This document shows, piece after piece, positions 17,901 through 25,734 of a stretch of DNA of 37,262 bases (position 1 is the stretch's first letter; the number at the start of each line of letters is the position of its first letter). Origin of the DNA: Lachnospiraceae bacterium (GTDB lineage: Bacteria > Bacillota > Clostridia > Lachnospirales > Lachnospiraceae). The DNA is taken from the NCBI GenBank assembly GCA_017441585.1, contig JAFRWW010000070.1, positions 1 to 37,262 of the forward strand. The letters are read 5' to 3'. The position numbers and the translations under genes are program-made. The notes below the pieces were generated by a model. The model searched no databases, was not told where the DNA came from, and saw nothing but the letters and a program-made list of their open reading frames with translations.

Positions 17901-19409
17901 TCAGAAAATTCTTCTAACTGCAAGTATCTGTCTGTATCCTGCATTTGATACCTTGATACCTGATGAAGGTGTGGAAGCATGTACTATCTGTCCGCCGCCG
18001 ATGTAGATACCTACGTGGCCTGAGTAACATACTATATCACCTGCCTGGGCATTCCCTATGCCACCTACGTCACGTCCCACGCTCCTGTCTCCACCGGAGG
18101 AGTGAGGGAGGTTCACGCCAAAGTTCCTGTATACGCTCATTACGAAACCTGAGCAGTCGGTACCGTTGGTAAGTGAGCTTCCGCCGTATACGTAAGGATT
18201 ACCCACAAACTGGAGTGCGTAACTTGCAACCGATGAACCTGTGCCGCTGCCGCCGGATACCACATAATTTGTATTTCCGCCGCCTGATACCTGACCGGAT
18301 CCGCCCTTCTTGGTGCCGTTCTTCTTCTCGGCTTCCTTGCGCTGCTTCTCGCGGGCTCTCTTTGCAGCTTCCTCTGCTGCCTTTCTCTCGGCCTCTTCCT
18401 TAGCCAGACGCCTTTCCTCTTCTTCCTTGGACTCAGCCCTTACAAACTCGGTAAAGAGCTTTACAAACTCGGTAGATACATAGCCGTCGCCTTCCTCTAT
18501 GGAAACCTTGGCCCATCCTTCCATCTCTTCCAGTACCAGCAGTTCGTCCTCTATGGGAACCATACCGATGACCTCGGACTCAGTGGAAGGCTCATGTCTT
18601 ACATAAAGGGTGGTGGTGGTTACCACTGCGATCCTGGTGCCTACTTCCTTAGCCAATTCTATGGCCTCCTCACCGGTGACCACATATTCGCCCTTGACAT
18701 AGCCGGTACAGTTACCGGACTTGATCTTATACCACTCGCCGGCCTCTTCCAACAGGTCGCCCACCGACTTGTTATAAAGCTTACCGACTATCTCGCTCTC
18801 CTCATTAGGCTCTGAGCGCACATTCACGTAATCATTTACTCTCGCGATGACCAGATTCGAGAAATCTTCTTCCTCTGTGTTTGACTTCTTTGAATCATAG
18901 GTTACAAAGGAGTCTTCCTCAGTATCATACTGACCTTCCTGTGATTCATCCCCGTCCTCGGCGCCATCTGCTTCAGACTCATCCTCAAGGATTATCTCGG
19001 GAACCTCCAGGTTCGCGCTCTCTTCGAGCACTTCGTTCTCACTGATGGTCTCACTGACGGTTACGCTGCCTGCGCCTACAGTGATCAGTGCGGGATCCGT
19101 GGTGGCTGCTGTTTCTTTAATAGAAGAAACTTCCTTATTTTCAGTCCCTGATTCCTCAGGCTTTATCTCAAATTCCTTATCTTCCTTCGCGATCTTTATT
19201 TCTTTTTTATCTGACCTGGCGCTGGAGCTGCTGTCCTTATCTGCCTTAACTACCGTGGCTGACTTACCCTCATTGAGCGCCCTGGCAACTCCCGCTACGG
19301 GAAGCAAAAAGCCTGTTCCGGCCTCTGCGGGGCTCACGGGAACGGAAGTAAAAGTAACTGCCGCTGCCAGTGAAAATGCTATAATTTTAAACAGATTCGT
19401 ATTTCTCAT
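17901..19409 (-). CDS. Secreted SH3-SH3-NlpC/P60 peptidoglycan endopeptidase
   Basis: A 502-residue exported wall hydrolase. A signal peptide (about 1-31, ending PAEA) is followed by a long acidic, low-complexity region. Two bacterial SH3 modules come next: YVNVRSEPNEESEIVGKL... at about 190-250, and LYVRHEPSTESEVIGMV... at about 265-325. A charged Glu/Lys/Ala-rich coiled coil (about 325-370) and a Gly/Ser linker lead to a C-terminal NlpC/P60 domain (about 392-502). Its catalytic Cys is in TDCSGFV, His in GHVGIYIG, and the third polar residue is His in IVHAST. Such enzymes cut the D-Glu-diamino acid bond of stem peptides, usually at division or growth sites. I use ATG at 19409 with GGAGA upstream; the TTG before it is less likely. 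A WalR-like repeat sits on its promoter. Confidence 0.93.
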   Translation of the reverse strand: MRNTNLFKIIAFSLAAAVTFTSVPVSPAEAGTGFLLPVAGVARALNEGKSATVVKADKDSSSSARSDKKEIKIAKEDKEFEIKPEESGTENKEVSSIKETAATTDPALITVGAGSVTVSETISENEVLEESANLEVPEIILEDESEADGAEDGDESQEGQYDTEEDSFVTYDSKKSNTEEEDFSNLVIARVNDYVNVRSEPNEESEIVGKLYNKSVGDLLEEAGEWYKIKSGNCTGYVKGEYVVTGEEAIELAKEVGTRIAVVTTTTLYVRHEPSTESEVIGMVPIEDELLVLEEMEGWAKVSIEEGDGYVSTEFVKLFTEFVRAESKEEEERRLAKEEAERKAAEEAAKRAREKQRKEAEKKNGTKKGGSGQVSGGGNTNYVVSGGSGTGSSVASYALQFVGNPYVYGGSSLTNGTDCSGFVMSVYRNFGVNLPHSSGGDRSVGRDVGGIGNAQAGDIVCYSGHVGIYIGGGQIVHASTPSSGIKVSNAGYRQILAVRRIF

Positions 19410-19439
19410 CAAATCTCCGTATATATAAAAATCTCACCG

Positions 19440-19465
19440 ATTACAATTATTACAAAACTGTTACA
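19440..19465 (-). promoter_or_regulatory. WalR-like direct repeat at the wall hydrolase promoter
   Basis: On the minus strand, TGTAAC (19460-19465), 5 bases, and TGTAAT (19449-19454) match the WalR (YycF) consensus TGTWAH-N5-TGTWAH exactly. A third TGTAAT (19440-19445) follows after 3 bases. WalRK controls wall hydrolases of Firmicutes, which fits the gene. The boxes lie just downstream of the -10 element, a position more typical of repression. No walRK genes are in the window. Confidence 0.6.
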
Positions 19466-19466
19466 A

Positions 19467-19495
19467 ACTATAACATTCTTTTCGACTATTGTCAA
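19467..19495 (-). promoter_or_regulatory. Sigma-A promoter of the NlpC/P60 gene
   Basis: On the minus strand, TTGACA (19490-19495) and TATAGT (19467-19472) are separated by 17 bases. The start would be near 19460, giving a leader of about 50 nt before the ATG at 19409. The match to consensus is 11 of 12. Confidence 0.8.
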
Positions 19496-19615
19496 CCACT
19501 ATATATTGATTCTTTGAGCAATTTACCCCAACATCGTCAATTTTTCACATGTAATTCCTTAAAAATGTTACAATTTTAAAATTTACGGCATGTAAAGAAT
19601 TACGTAAACCCATAA

Positions 19616-19774
19616 TCATGATTTCGTCATGCCCTTATCATACAGCGGAGGATCTGTGGGCACGTCGATGACGGCAGGGGCGCTGGGCACTCCCGCAAAG
19701 AAAGCTTCATATAGATAACCGAACAGCAGTCCGTTCAGATTCTGCAGCTGACGGGTCAGATAGAACTTTGCCAT
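19616..19774 (-). CDS. Possible 52-residue small protein
   Basis: An ATG-started frame encodes 52 residues (begins MAKFYLTRQL, ends LYDKGMTKS) with an ordinary amino-acid mix and a hydrophobic middle (LLFGYLYEAFFAG, about residues 16-28). Upstream on the minus strand is AGGGGAACGGGG, a passable ribosome binding site. It lies alone between the wall hydrolase promoter and a composite repeat. I recognise no family, and nothing else in the 545-nt gap (19413-19957) looks coding. The gap also holds an imperfect inverted repeat (GTAATTCCTT near 19554 with AAAGAATTAC near 19593). It could be a real small membrane-associated protein or a chance frame. Confidence 0.4.
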   Translation of the reverse strand: MAKFYLTRQLQNLNGLLFGYLYEAFFAGVPSAPAVIDVPTDPPLYDKGMTKS

Positions 19775-19804
19775 ACCCCGTTCCCCTGTATCATTTTACC
19801 TACT

Positions 19805-19931
19805 GTTATTCTGAAGGCTCCTGCCCGAAGAATCTTGAATAAGCCTGCTTCTATCAAGATCCTTCGCTAATGTCCTAAGGCATCCACCACTTCGTGGTAC
19901 CCCTTAGGACGAAATACGCTCAGGATGACAA
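19805..19931. repeat. Composite repeat: two family A elements, a family B core and a nested hairpin
   Basis: 19805-19836 is a diverged family A element (TTATTCTGAAGGCTC...GAAGAATCTT). It is followed by a family B-like core at 19838-19866 and a second family A element, GATCCTTCG at 19858 to CTCAGGATGACA at 19930. Inside that second element a hairpin has been inserted: TCCTAAGG (19873-19880) pairs with CCTTAGGA (19902-19909), with an inner ACCAC/GTGGT stem. The block lies just past the stop of the zincin gene. Confidence 0.7.
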
Positions 19932-19957
19932 ATAAAATAACCAATATTCATTTCCCC

Positions 19958-22900
19958 TCACCGCACATTCGTATCGTCCGCGATCTTCTTCCCCTTGAGC
20001 TCCATCTTATAGGAAACGATCGGCGAATCAAAATCAATCTTCCCCTTGCAGTAAAGCTGTTCCTTATTATTGTTCTTCTTCGCCGTGATATTTATACGTA
20101 TGGACGCATTCATAAGATCCAGCGCCGCTTTGCCCGCATCCACGGGCTTTAAAACCAGTTCCTTTTTCTTTTCATTATAGGTCCCGTTAAAGACGCTGTC
20201 CGGTGCGCCGTTCTCATAACGGATGATGGCATCATACTTATTCTTATCCTGAGCCTTTCTGATGTACATATAACCCTTGGCCTTCTGGTCCTTCTGGCTG
20301 TCCTTATACTGATCCACATAGCCCTGCAGTGCCTTTGGATCGATAAGGGCATCCTCCGCATTTGCGTTAGCCTGAATGGATGCACCCAGCTGGTCCACAT
20401 AGCCATCCAGAAGCTGTGAGCTGTAATCTGTTACAGTCTCTATCTCCCAGGTGCCTGCAATACCCGTATCTATCTTTACATCCTCATAAGCCGGTCCCAA
20501 AAGCGGCTCATCATCCTTAAAGGTATCCTTCACACATTTCTGGATCCTTATTATCAGACGGTTTAACTCATCCTCGGAAATAGCCTTACCGGCTATGGTT
20601 ATCTTTGACAGATCAATTGTCTTTTCCTTTTTCCAGTCCTTGAGCATTATCTGTTCGCGGTGTATCTCCTTATCATCCAGGATCACCGTCACGGCTATGG
20701 AGTCAATGACTTCCTTTTCATCACCCTTAAGCTCTATGGGTTCTATGGTCAGCTCCCCATCCTTAAAGACAGTCTCCGGCTCCGGTGCAGTGATCACATA
20801 GACTCCGTATCCGCTGTTGGCGTCATCATAGATCATGCCCTCCGTATTTTTGCCCGTGCCGCCGTCTGCCTCCAAAAGATACATGACCGGACTGTTCACA
20901 TCTGCGTTAAGGGGTCTCGGATTTATAAAAATACCCTTGTCAAAAGACCTGTAATCCTCATATTCCTCCATTTTAAGAGGAAGAAGCTTAAGATCCGACA
21001 GCACATCCTTATAATCGTCATTTCCCATTATGAGAACCGCGTACTCATCTCTCCTGTCAAGATTCGGATCCGCATATATCCTGCGCACCCTTATGGTATA
21101 GCTCTTATTGGGAAGACTTACCTTGCCGCATTTTTCTCCCACGGTGAGCTTTGGCGCAAATACGCTTTTATCACCTTCTGCCCGGGCCGCATTATAAAAC
21201 ATGTCCTCCTCTTCACGGGCAAAATTATACCAGGACTGGGTCAGGGTCTTATCATCCATGGAATATACCGTCTCCAGAATATTGACCGTCGATCCCTTTC
21301 TCCATACACTCTTATACTTTTTGAGCATATCATCATAGGTATAGTAGCCGGCGTCCTCCAGCTCACCGCCCCTTAAATACTTCATGAACGGAGCACGGGC
21401 ATAATTAGCCTGGGGCACCTCACCCTTCCTGCCTATAGTCCCTTCCGGATACTTTGTATATTCCGCATCCAGAGGAATAGCAAAATACCAGGGATGCTTC
21501 ATATTCTTTAGATGCTCCGATTCAGGTGAACTGATGCCATCCTTTGTCAGGGAAGAGAAATATTTAAATGCATCATACTCCAGAAGCTGGGCCGACATCT
21601 CGTCAAAACCCGCATTACATCTGTATGCGGAGACGTAATACCTTTGCACTGCATGGAACATCTCATGACATATGGTGAGCAGCAACTCATCGTATTTTGA
21701 ATCGTTGCCTTCCGCTGTCTCATAGGGATTGAGAACCATATAGGGCCTGTACAGATGGCTGACCAGCACCTCGCCTTCCGCATCCGCGGTCCGGCTGTCC
21801 GTGATATGCACCTCCATGGTATAAGTGGGTATGGACACCTTCACCTGATCCTTTAAGAAAAAATGTGCCTTCGAAAGATACTCACAGACCTTATCCACCT
21901 GTTTCAGATGCTTTCTGATGCCCTCCTGAGTACCCCTGTCTTTTTTTAGTTCCTCCAGTTCCTTATCAAATTTTTTATACTCATCCGTCGCATAAAGTTC
22001 TTCCTTATAATACTTATCCCTGTCCTTGACCACACTTTTCATGAGCGCCGATACCTGAGCGGGATATTTTTTAATATACTCAGCCAAAATCTCATTGCGC
22101 ATCTGTGAAAACAGGGTAGAGTAATTTAACACTTCCGGCAGGGAACCCTTTATCTTTGACTTTACATCCTCCGGAAAATCACTTGTTTCGAGACATTCAA
22201 TAAAAGTTCTTTTTACCGCCTTATTATGAAGCTGTACATCCAGCTTTTTAAAGTTCTCCGTCTCCTCAAAGATCATCTTTTTAAACTCTTCGGACTTAAG
22301 CAGTATCTTAAACTTTTTATTATCCACCTTCAGTTCAAAATGATCGACGCCCTTCATCTTTACGGTATAGGCTCCCGCATTGCTGAATTTTGCCTCATCC
22401 TGATATATGGCTGTGCCGCCGATGAGCACGGTGCCTATGCCTACCAGGATTAGGGCAATGGGACAGTTCTGATTACTCTGGGAAGAAAAGGTATGTCCGT
22501 TTACGGTTCCTGATAATTCGTGCCACATACCCGCATCATCTATGCGATAGAGGCACACATTGTCATAGTCCGCTTCATCCACTCCCATCTCATCAAGATC
22601 CACATCTATATTAAAATTACCGGGCAGCATCTCATCATCCTTAAGCCCTGCATCCAGCTCCCAGACCCCCAGCAGCATTCCCGGCTCATCGGAATCATGA
22701 TTGAATATCTCACCATAGGATTCATATTCCGAAGAGTCCATCTCCGTCATCTTAAATTTTCTATCCTTATCCAGGGCATCCTTTTCGGCAGATACGGTAA
22801 CGCCCTTAACCAGTTCCTTTGAAAAAGCCTTACTGTGCCCGTATGTAAAACGCTTTCCTTCGGTGCTTGCCTTGAACTGCGGATTTGCGATAGAATATAC

Positions 22901-23014
22901 CGCCGGAAGCATAAATCCCGGATAGGAAAATCCCGTAAAAATGAGCGCAAGAATAAGAAGCAGCACAATAAACACAAATATAAGCGGATGTTTTTTCTTA
23001 TTGATCTCTGTCAT
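19958..23014 (-). CDS. Large membrane-anchored putative zinc metallopeptidase (HExxH)
   Basis: A 1018-residue protein with one N-terminal membrane helix (about 10-28), the rest probably outside. Residues 449-455 read CHEMFHA, a zincin HExxH motif with His450, Glu451 and His454. About 18 residues later, GFDEMSAQLLEY offers Glu472 as a gluzincin-type third ligand. A helical, Lys/Glu-rich stretch (about 230-400) precedes it. The C-terminal 150 residues (from about GTWEIETVTDY) read like a small beta-barrel module that I cannot name. I do not recognise a family for the full length. The gene starts 5 nt after the zinc-ribbon gene ends, so the two form a unit. If the motif is catalytic, it is an ectopeptidase acting at the cell surface. 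Confidence 0.75.
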   Translation of the reverse strand: MTEINKKKHPLIFVFIVLLLILALIFTGFSYPGFMLPAVYSIANPQFKASTEGKRFTYGHSKAFSKELVKGVTVSAEKDALDKDRKFKMTEMDSSEYESYGEIFNHDSDEPGMLLGVWELDAGLKDDEMLPGNFNIDVDLDEMGVDEADYDNVCLYRIDDAGMWHELSGTVNGHTFSSQSNQNCPIALILVGIGTVLIGGTAIYQDEAKFSNAGAYTVKMKGVDHFELKVDNKKFKILLKSEEFKKMIFEETENFKKLDVQLHNKAVKRTFIECLETSDFPEDVKSKIKGSLPEVLNYSTLFSQMRNEILAEYIKKYPAQVSALMKSVVKDRDKYYKEELYATDEYKKFDKELEELKKDRGTQEGIRKHLKQVDKVCEYLSKAHFFLKDQVKVSIPTYTMEVHITDSRTADAEGEVLVSHLYRPYMVLNPYETAEGNDSKYDELLLTICHEMFHAVQRYYVSAYRCNAGFDEMSAQLLEYDAFKYFSSLTKDGISSPESEHLKNMKHPWYFAIPLDAEYTKYPEGTIGRKGEVPQANYARAPFMKYLRGGELEDAGYYTYDDMLKKYKSVWRKGSTVNILETVYSMDDKTLTQSWYNFAREEEDMFYNAARAEGDKSVFAPKLTVGEKCGKVSLPNKSYTIRVRRIYADPNLDRRDEYAVLIMGNDDYKDVLSDLKLLPLKMEEYEDYRSFDKGIFINPRPLNADVNSPVMYLLEADGGTGKNTEGMIYDDANSGYGVYVITAPEPETVFKDGELTIEPIELKGDEKEVIDSIAVTVILDDKEIHREQIMLKDWKKEKTIDLSKITIAGKAISEDELNRLIIRIQKCVKDTFKDDEPLLGPAYEDVKIDTGIAGTWEIETVTDYSSQLLDGYVDQLGASIQANANAEDALIDPKALQGYVDQYKDSQKDQKAKGYMYIRKAQDKNKYDAIIRYENGAPDSVFNGTYNEKKKELVLKPVDAGKAALDLMNASIRINITAKKNNNKEQLYCKGKIDFDSPIVSYKMELKGKKIADDTNVR

Positions 23015-23019
23015 ATATT

Positions 23020-23673
23020 CTATTCACTCATATCCTGGGATTCATACAGCCATCTGTAATTTCCATGAGTATCTTCCTCTGACCCGTTTTTGCCACTGTC
23101 CTTTTCTTCATCCCCGGTCTTCGTTCCGAATTTTTTATCATCATTTTTCTTATGTCCTGATGCCCCATCTTCGTCTTTTCCATCACTGCCTGTAAGCAGC
23201 ATTCCCTGTCCACCCTCGCTCATCAGATTACCGTTAATGGCAGCCTTTATCCTGCCGGGAGCAGTCAGTATTATCGCAATAAAAAGAAACAGACAGGCAA
23301 TACCCAAAAGAACCTCCGCGACCACAGCGGGATCCTTTTTCTTTGCTGTCTGTTTCCTGACGTTTATATTCTGTGTTGGCTTTATATTTTCATTCTTTGC
23401 CGGACCTGATGCCTGCTGCAAAATCTTCTGTGACGATACCGCCGGATCTGACATATCTTCTCTAGCAGGAGGTTTTTCCCTTAAGGGAGGCGGAACCATC
23501 CTGTTTACAGATGATTCCTTTTGTGAAACCGCTGACCCTGACACAGGCTCCTTATCTGATAATGGAACCGTTCCTGATGTCGGAGCAGAACTCACCAGCT
23601 GCTTCCCGCAGCCGGGACAGAATTTCGCGCTCTCCTTTAATTTATGTCCGCAGTATTTACAGAAATTTGCCAT
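23020..23673 (-). CDS. Zinc-ribbon single-pass membrane protein
   Basis: A 217-residue protein starting with a classic zinc ribbon: Cys5-x2-Cys8 (CKYCGHKLK) and Cys19-x2-Cys22 (CPGCGKQL). A Pro/Ser-rich linker (about 25-100), a basic stretch (RKQTAKKKD), a hydrophobic helix (about 116-138) and a Gly/Asp/Lys-rich tail follow. The ribbon should be cytosolic and the tail extracytoplasmic. AGAGGCG precedes the ATG. Its stop is 5 nt from the start of the zincin gene, so the products may work together, for example with the ribbon protein as anchor or regulator. The 82 nt between this gene and trxB hold nothing that I can identify. Confidence 0.8.
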   Translation of the reverse strand: MANFCKYCGHKLKESAKFCPGCGKQLVSSAPTSGTVPLSDKEPVSGSAVSQKESSVNRMVPPPLREKPPAREDMSDPAVSSQKILQQASGPAKNENIKPTQNINVRKQTAKKKDPAVVAEVLLGIACLFLFIAIILTAPGRIKAAINGNLMSEGGQGMLLTGSDGKDEDGASGHKKNDDKKFGTKTGDEEKDSGKNGSEEDTHGNYRWLYESQDMSE

Positions 23674-23755
23674 GCACGCCTCTTTCTATAATCCAGATAC
23701 CTTAATCTATTCTGTCATCTTAAGACTTTATACTCCTCTGATAACTTAAACTATC

Positions 23756-24676
23756 TCATCTCAAATACTCCAGCACCGACGTAACTGCATTGGCACCGTC
23801 TGCTGCCGCGGTTATCACCTGTCTCAGTTTTTTCTCACGCACATCACCGGCAGCAAAAACTCCCGGCACGGAAGCAGCGCAATCCTCTCCCGCCACGATA
23901 TAGCCCCCGGAATTCACCGCCAGCTTTCCCGTGAACTCATTTGAATTCGGGAGAATACCCACAGCCACAAAGACTCCGTTTACGGGAAGTTCAGTCTCAT
24001 TCCCGGTCTGCACATCCTTGAGCATCAGGCTGCTGACCATCATATTTTCACCCTTTATCTCGGTAGCCACGGTATCCCAGACCATTTCCACATTCGGCTT
24101 TTCAAAAAGCTTTTCCTGAAGGGACTTGGCTGCCCTAAGTTCGCCTCGCCTGTGGATCAGATACACCTTCTCACACAGGTTTGACAAAAACATAGCGTCC
24201 TCCACAGCCACATCGCCGCCGCCGATGACCGCCACTGTTTTATTCCTGAAAAAAGCGCCGTCACAGGTCGCGCAGTAAGAAACTCCCGCACCTGCATACT
24301 CATCCTCTCCGGGCACCTTCAGCTTTGCATGTCTGGCACCTGTAGCTATGATGACAGCACGACAGTCATAACCGTCCTCCTCTCCGAAGACCTGCTTTAT
24401 GCTGCCGCTTACTTCTATTCCAACCACGTTATCAGTAACAAATTTTACATCCAGCTTCTCACAGTGATCCCTGAAAGCCTGCGCCAGATCAAAACCGCTG
24501 GAGCCCATAAGTCCCGGATAATTATCCACATCCGGGGTCTCCAGGATCTGACCGCCGAAGCCGCCGGTCTTTTCTATCACGATAAAATTAAGCCTGGCCC
24601 TCTTTGCATAAATGGCTGCCGCCAGTCCCGCAGGTCCTGCTCCTATTATCACCAGATCGTATGTAATTCCTTCCAT
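23756..24676 (-). CDS. trxB: Thioredoxin reductase
   Basis: A 306-residue FAD/NADPH disulfide reductase, the normal length for the low-molecular-weight TrxB class. It has the FAD-binding GAGPAG (residues 12-17), the redox pair Cys135/Cys138 in YCATCDG, the NADPH-binding GGGDVAVEDA (152-161) and the 2'-phosphate-recognising HRRGELRA, and the C-terminal FAAGDV motif. It transfers electrons from NADPH to thioredoxin in the cytosol. AGGAAGGTGA precedes the ATG. It is on the same strand as, and upstream of, the zinc-ribbon/zincin pair, but no thioredoxin gene is nearby. No truncation or oddity is seen. A ferredoxin- or flavin-dependent relative is less likely given the HRR motif. Confidence 0.96.
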   Translation of the reverse strand: MEGITYDLVIIGAGPAGLAAAIYAKRARLNFIVIEKTGGFGGQILETPDVDNYPGLMGSSGFDLAQAFRDHCEKLDVKFVTDNVVGIEVSGSIKQVFGEEDGYDCRAVIIATGARHAKLKVPGEDEYAGAGVSYCATCDGAFFRNKTVAVIGGGDVAVEDAMFLSNLCEKVYLIHRRGELRAAKSLQEKLFEKPNVEMVWDTVATEIKGENMMVSSLMLKDVQTGNETELPVNGVFVAVGILPNSNEFTGKLAVNSGGYIVAGEDCAASVPGVFAAGDVREKKLRQVITAAADGANAVTSVLEYLR

Positions 24677-24720
24677 GCTGTCACCTTCCTGTTATACTTT
24701 AACAATATGCCTAATCTATC

Positions 24721-24796
24721 AGGATCCTTCGTCACTTCGTTCCTCAGGATGACAACAACGGTCATCCTGAGGCTTTAGCCGAAGGATCTTTTTTAA
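24721..24796. repeat. Inverted pair of family A repeats forming a long hairpin
   Basis: GGATCCTTCG...CTCAGGATGAC (24722-24754) faces GTCATCCTGAG...CGAAGGATC (24761-24788) across a 6-7 base loop. A 12-bp inner stem and a 9-bp outer stem are separated by a mismatched centre. TTTTTT (24789-24794) follows on the plus strand, so the pair could stop plus-strand transcription coming from the right end of trxB. It sits between trxB and the SDR gene, both minus strand. Confidence 0.8.
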
Positions 24797-24845
24797 TTCA
24801 TATGATACTCTACTGATCGGATTATGAAACACAACAAATCGATTC

Positions 24846-25562
24846 TCACAAAAATCCCCCGTCAAAACCGATCACCTGTCCCGTCATATAGGGGCCTGCG
24901 TTCACTATGGAAACCACTGCCTCGGCCACCTCATCAGGATCGGCAAAACGCCCGAGGGGAATCTGCTCCATAAGCTGTGCCCTTTCCTCATCGGATAAAA
25001 ATGCGTTCATCTGCGTATCCACCACTCCGCAGGACAGGGCATTCACCTGTATATTCGAAGGGGCCAGTTCCTTGGCCAGAGCCCTGGTCATGGTATTGAG
25101 TCCGCCCTTTGCGGCAGAGTAAGCCACCTCCATGGAAGCTCCGCTCACACCCCACATGGATGAGATATTGATTATGCTCCCGGCTCCCTTTTTGAGCATA
25201 TACGGAATAGCCCTCCTGCTGGTCAAAAAAGCAGAAGTAAGATTCACTGCCATCAGCTTATTCCAGTGAACCAGTTCCATATCCTGCAACAGTCCCACAT
25301 ATGAGACCCCCGCATTATTCACCAGCACATCCAGTTCATCAAGAGGAGAGAAAAGGCTGTCCACAAAAGCCTCATCGCTGATATCCCCACAGACACAAGT
25401 ATGCTTCGTGCCATATTTTTCGGAAAACTCACGGCACATCATCTGAAGCTGGTTGATACTGTTATGACTGGTCAGCACTGTATCATAACCCAGCTGCGCA
25501 AATTTACACGCTATGGCATGACCAATGCCCCTTGATGCTCCGGTTATAAGTGCAGTTTTCAT
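24846..25562 (-). CDS. Short-chain dehydrogenase/reductase, FabG-like
   Basis: A 238-residue classical SDR. It has the Rossmann TGASRGIG near the N-terminus, VNNAGVS, the catalytic Ser in INISSMWG, and Tyr/Lys in YSAAKGG. The C-terminal GQVIGFDGGF is a FabG hallmark. It reduces a carbonyl with NAD(P)H in the cytosol; 3-oxoacyl-ACP is the commonest substrate, but it stands apart from any fab cluster, so its substrate is open. I start at the ATG at 25562, which has AGGTGG five bases upstream. The in-frame GTG at 25571 is part of that ribosome binding site. Repeats flank the gene on both sides, so it is probably its own transcription unit. Confidence 0.9.
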   Translation of the reverse strand: MKTALITGASRGIGHAIACKFAQLGYDTVLTSHNSINQLQMMCREFSEKYGTKHTCVCGDISDEAFVDSLFSPLDELDVLVNNAGVSYVGLLQDMELVHWNKLMAVNLTSAFLTSRRAIPYMLKKGAGSIINISSMWGVSGASMEVAYSAAKGGLNTMTRALAKELAPSNIQVNALSCGVVDTQMNAFLSDEERAQLMEQIPLGRFADPDEVAEAVVSIVNAGPYMTGQVIGFDGGFL

Positions 25563-25622
25563 ATCCCCCACCTATTCTTCTCTTTCAAAATTTTTCATCC
25601 ACCTTAAATAACTACATCATCT

Positions 25623-25655
25623 GTCATCCTGAGGCTTCAGTCGAAGGATCTTTTT
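25623..25655. repeat. Family A REP-like repeat
   Basis: GTCATCCTGAGGCTTCAGTC begins a copy that ends GAAGGATCTTTTT. It is nearly identical to the copies at 24761 and 27155 and lies between the SDR start and the trkA stop. The inner GGCT/AGTC arms pair imperfectly. Confidence 0.8.
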
Positions 25656-25696
25656 ATAAATGCTTATTTTATATTCACCCATTCATGATAAGGTTT

Positions 25697-25727
25697 TTAC
25701 CATGCCTGCTCTTTCAAGATTCTTGAC
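25697..25727. repeat. Dispersed repeat, family B
   Basis: GCCTGCTCTTTCAAGATTCT is shared with 9217-9248 apart from one base. It lies just past the trkA stop and about 40 bases from a family A copy. Confidence 0.55.
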
Positions 25728-25734
25728 AATAGAT

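Noticed and set aside
20660..21376. Long plus-strand frame of 238 codons
   Set aside because: It is antisense to the 1018-residue zincin, which is a coherent protein. The plus frame is rich in His/Ile/Arg typical of antisense shadows, with no ribosome binding site.
23090..23749. Plus-strand frame of 219 codons
   Set aside because: Antisense to the zinc-ribbon gene, whose cysteine motifs are clear. The frame is Ser/Phe/Pro rich with no domain.
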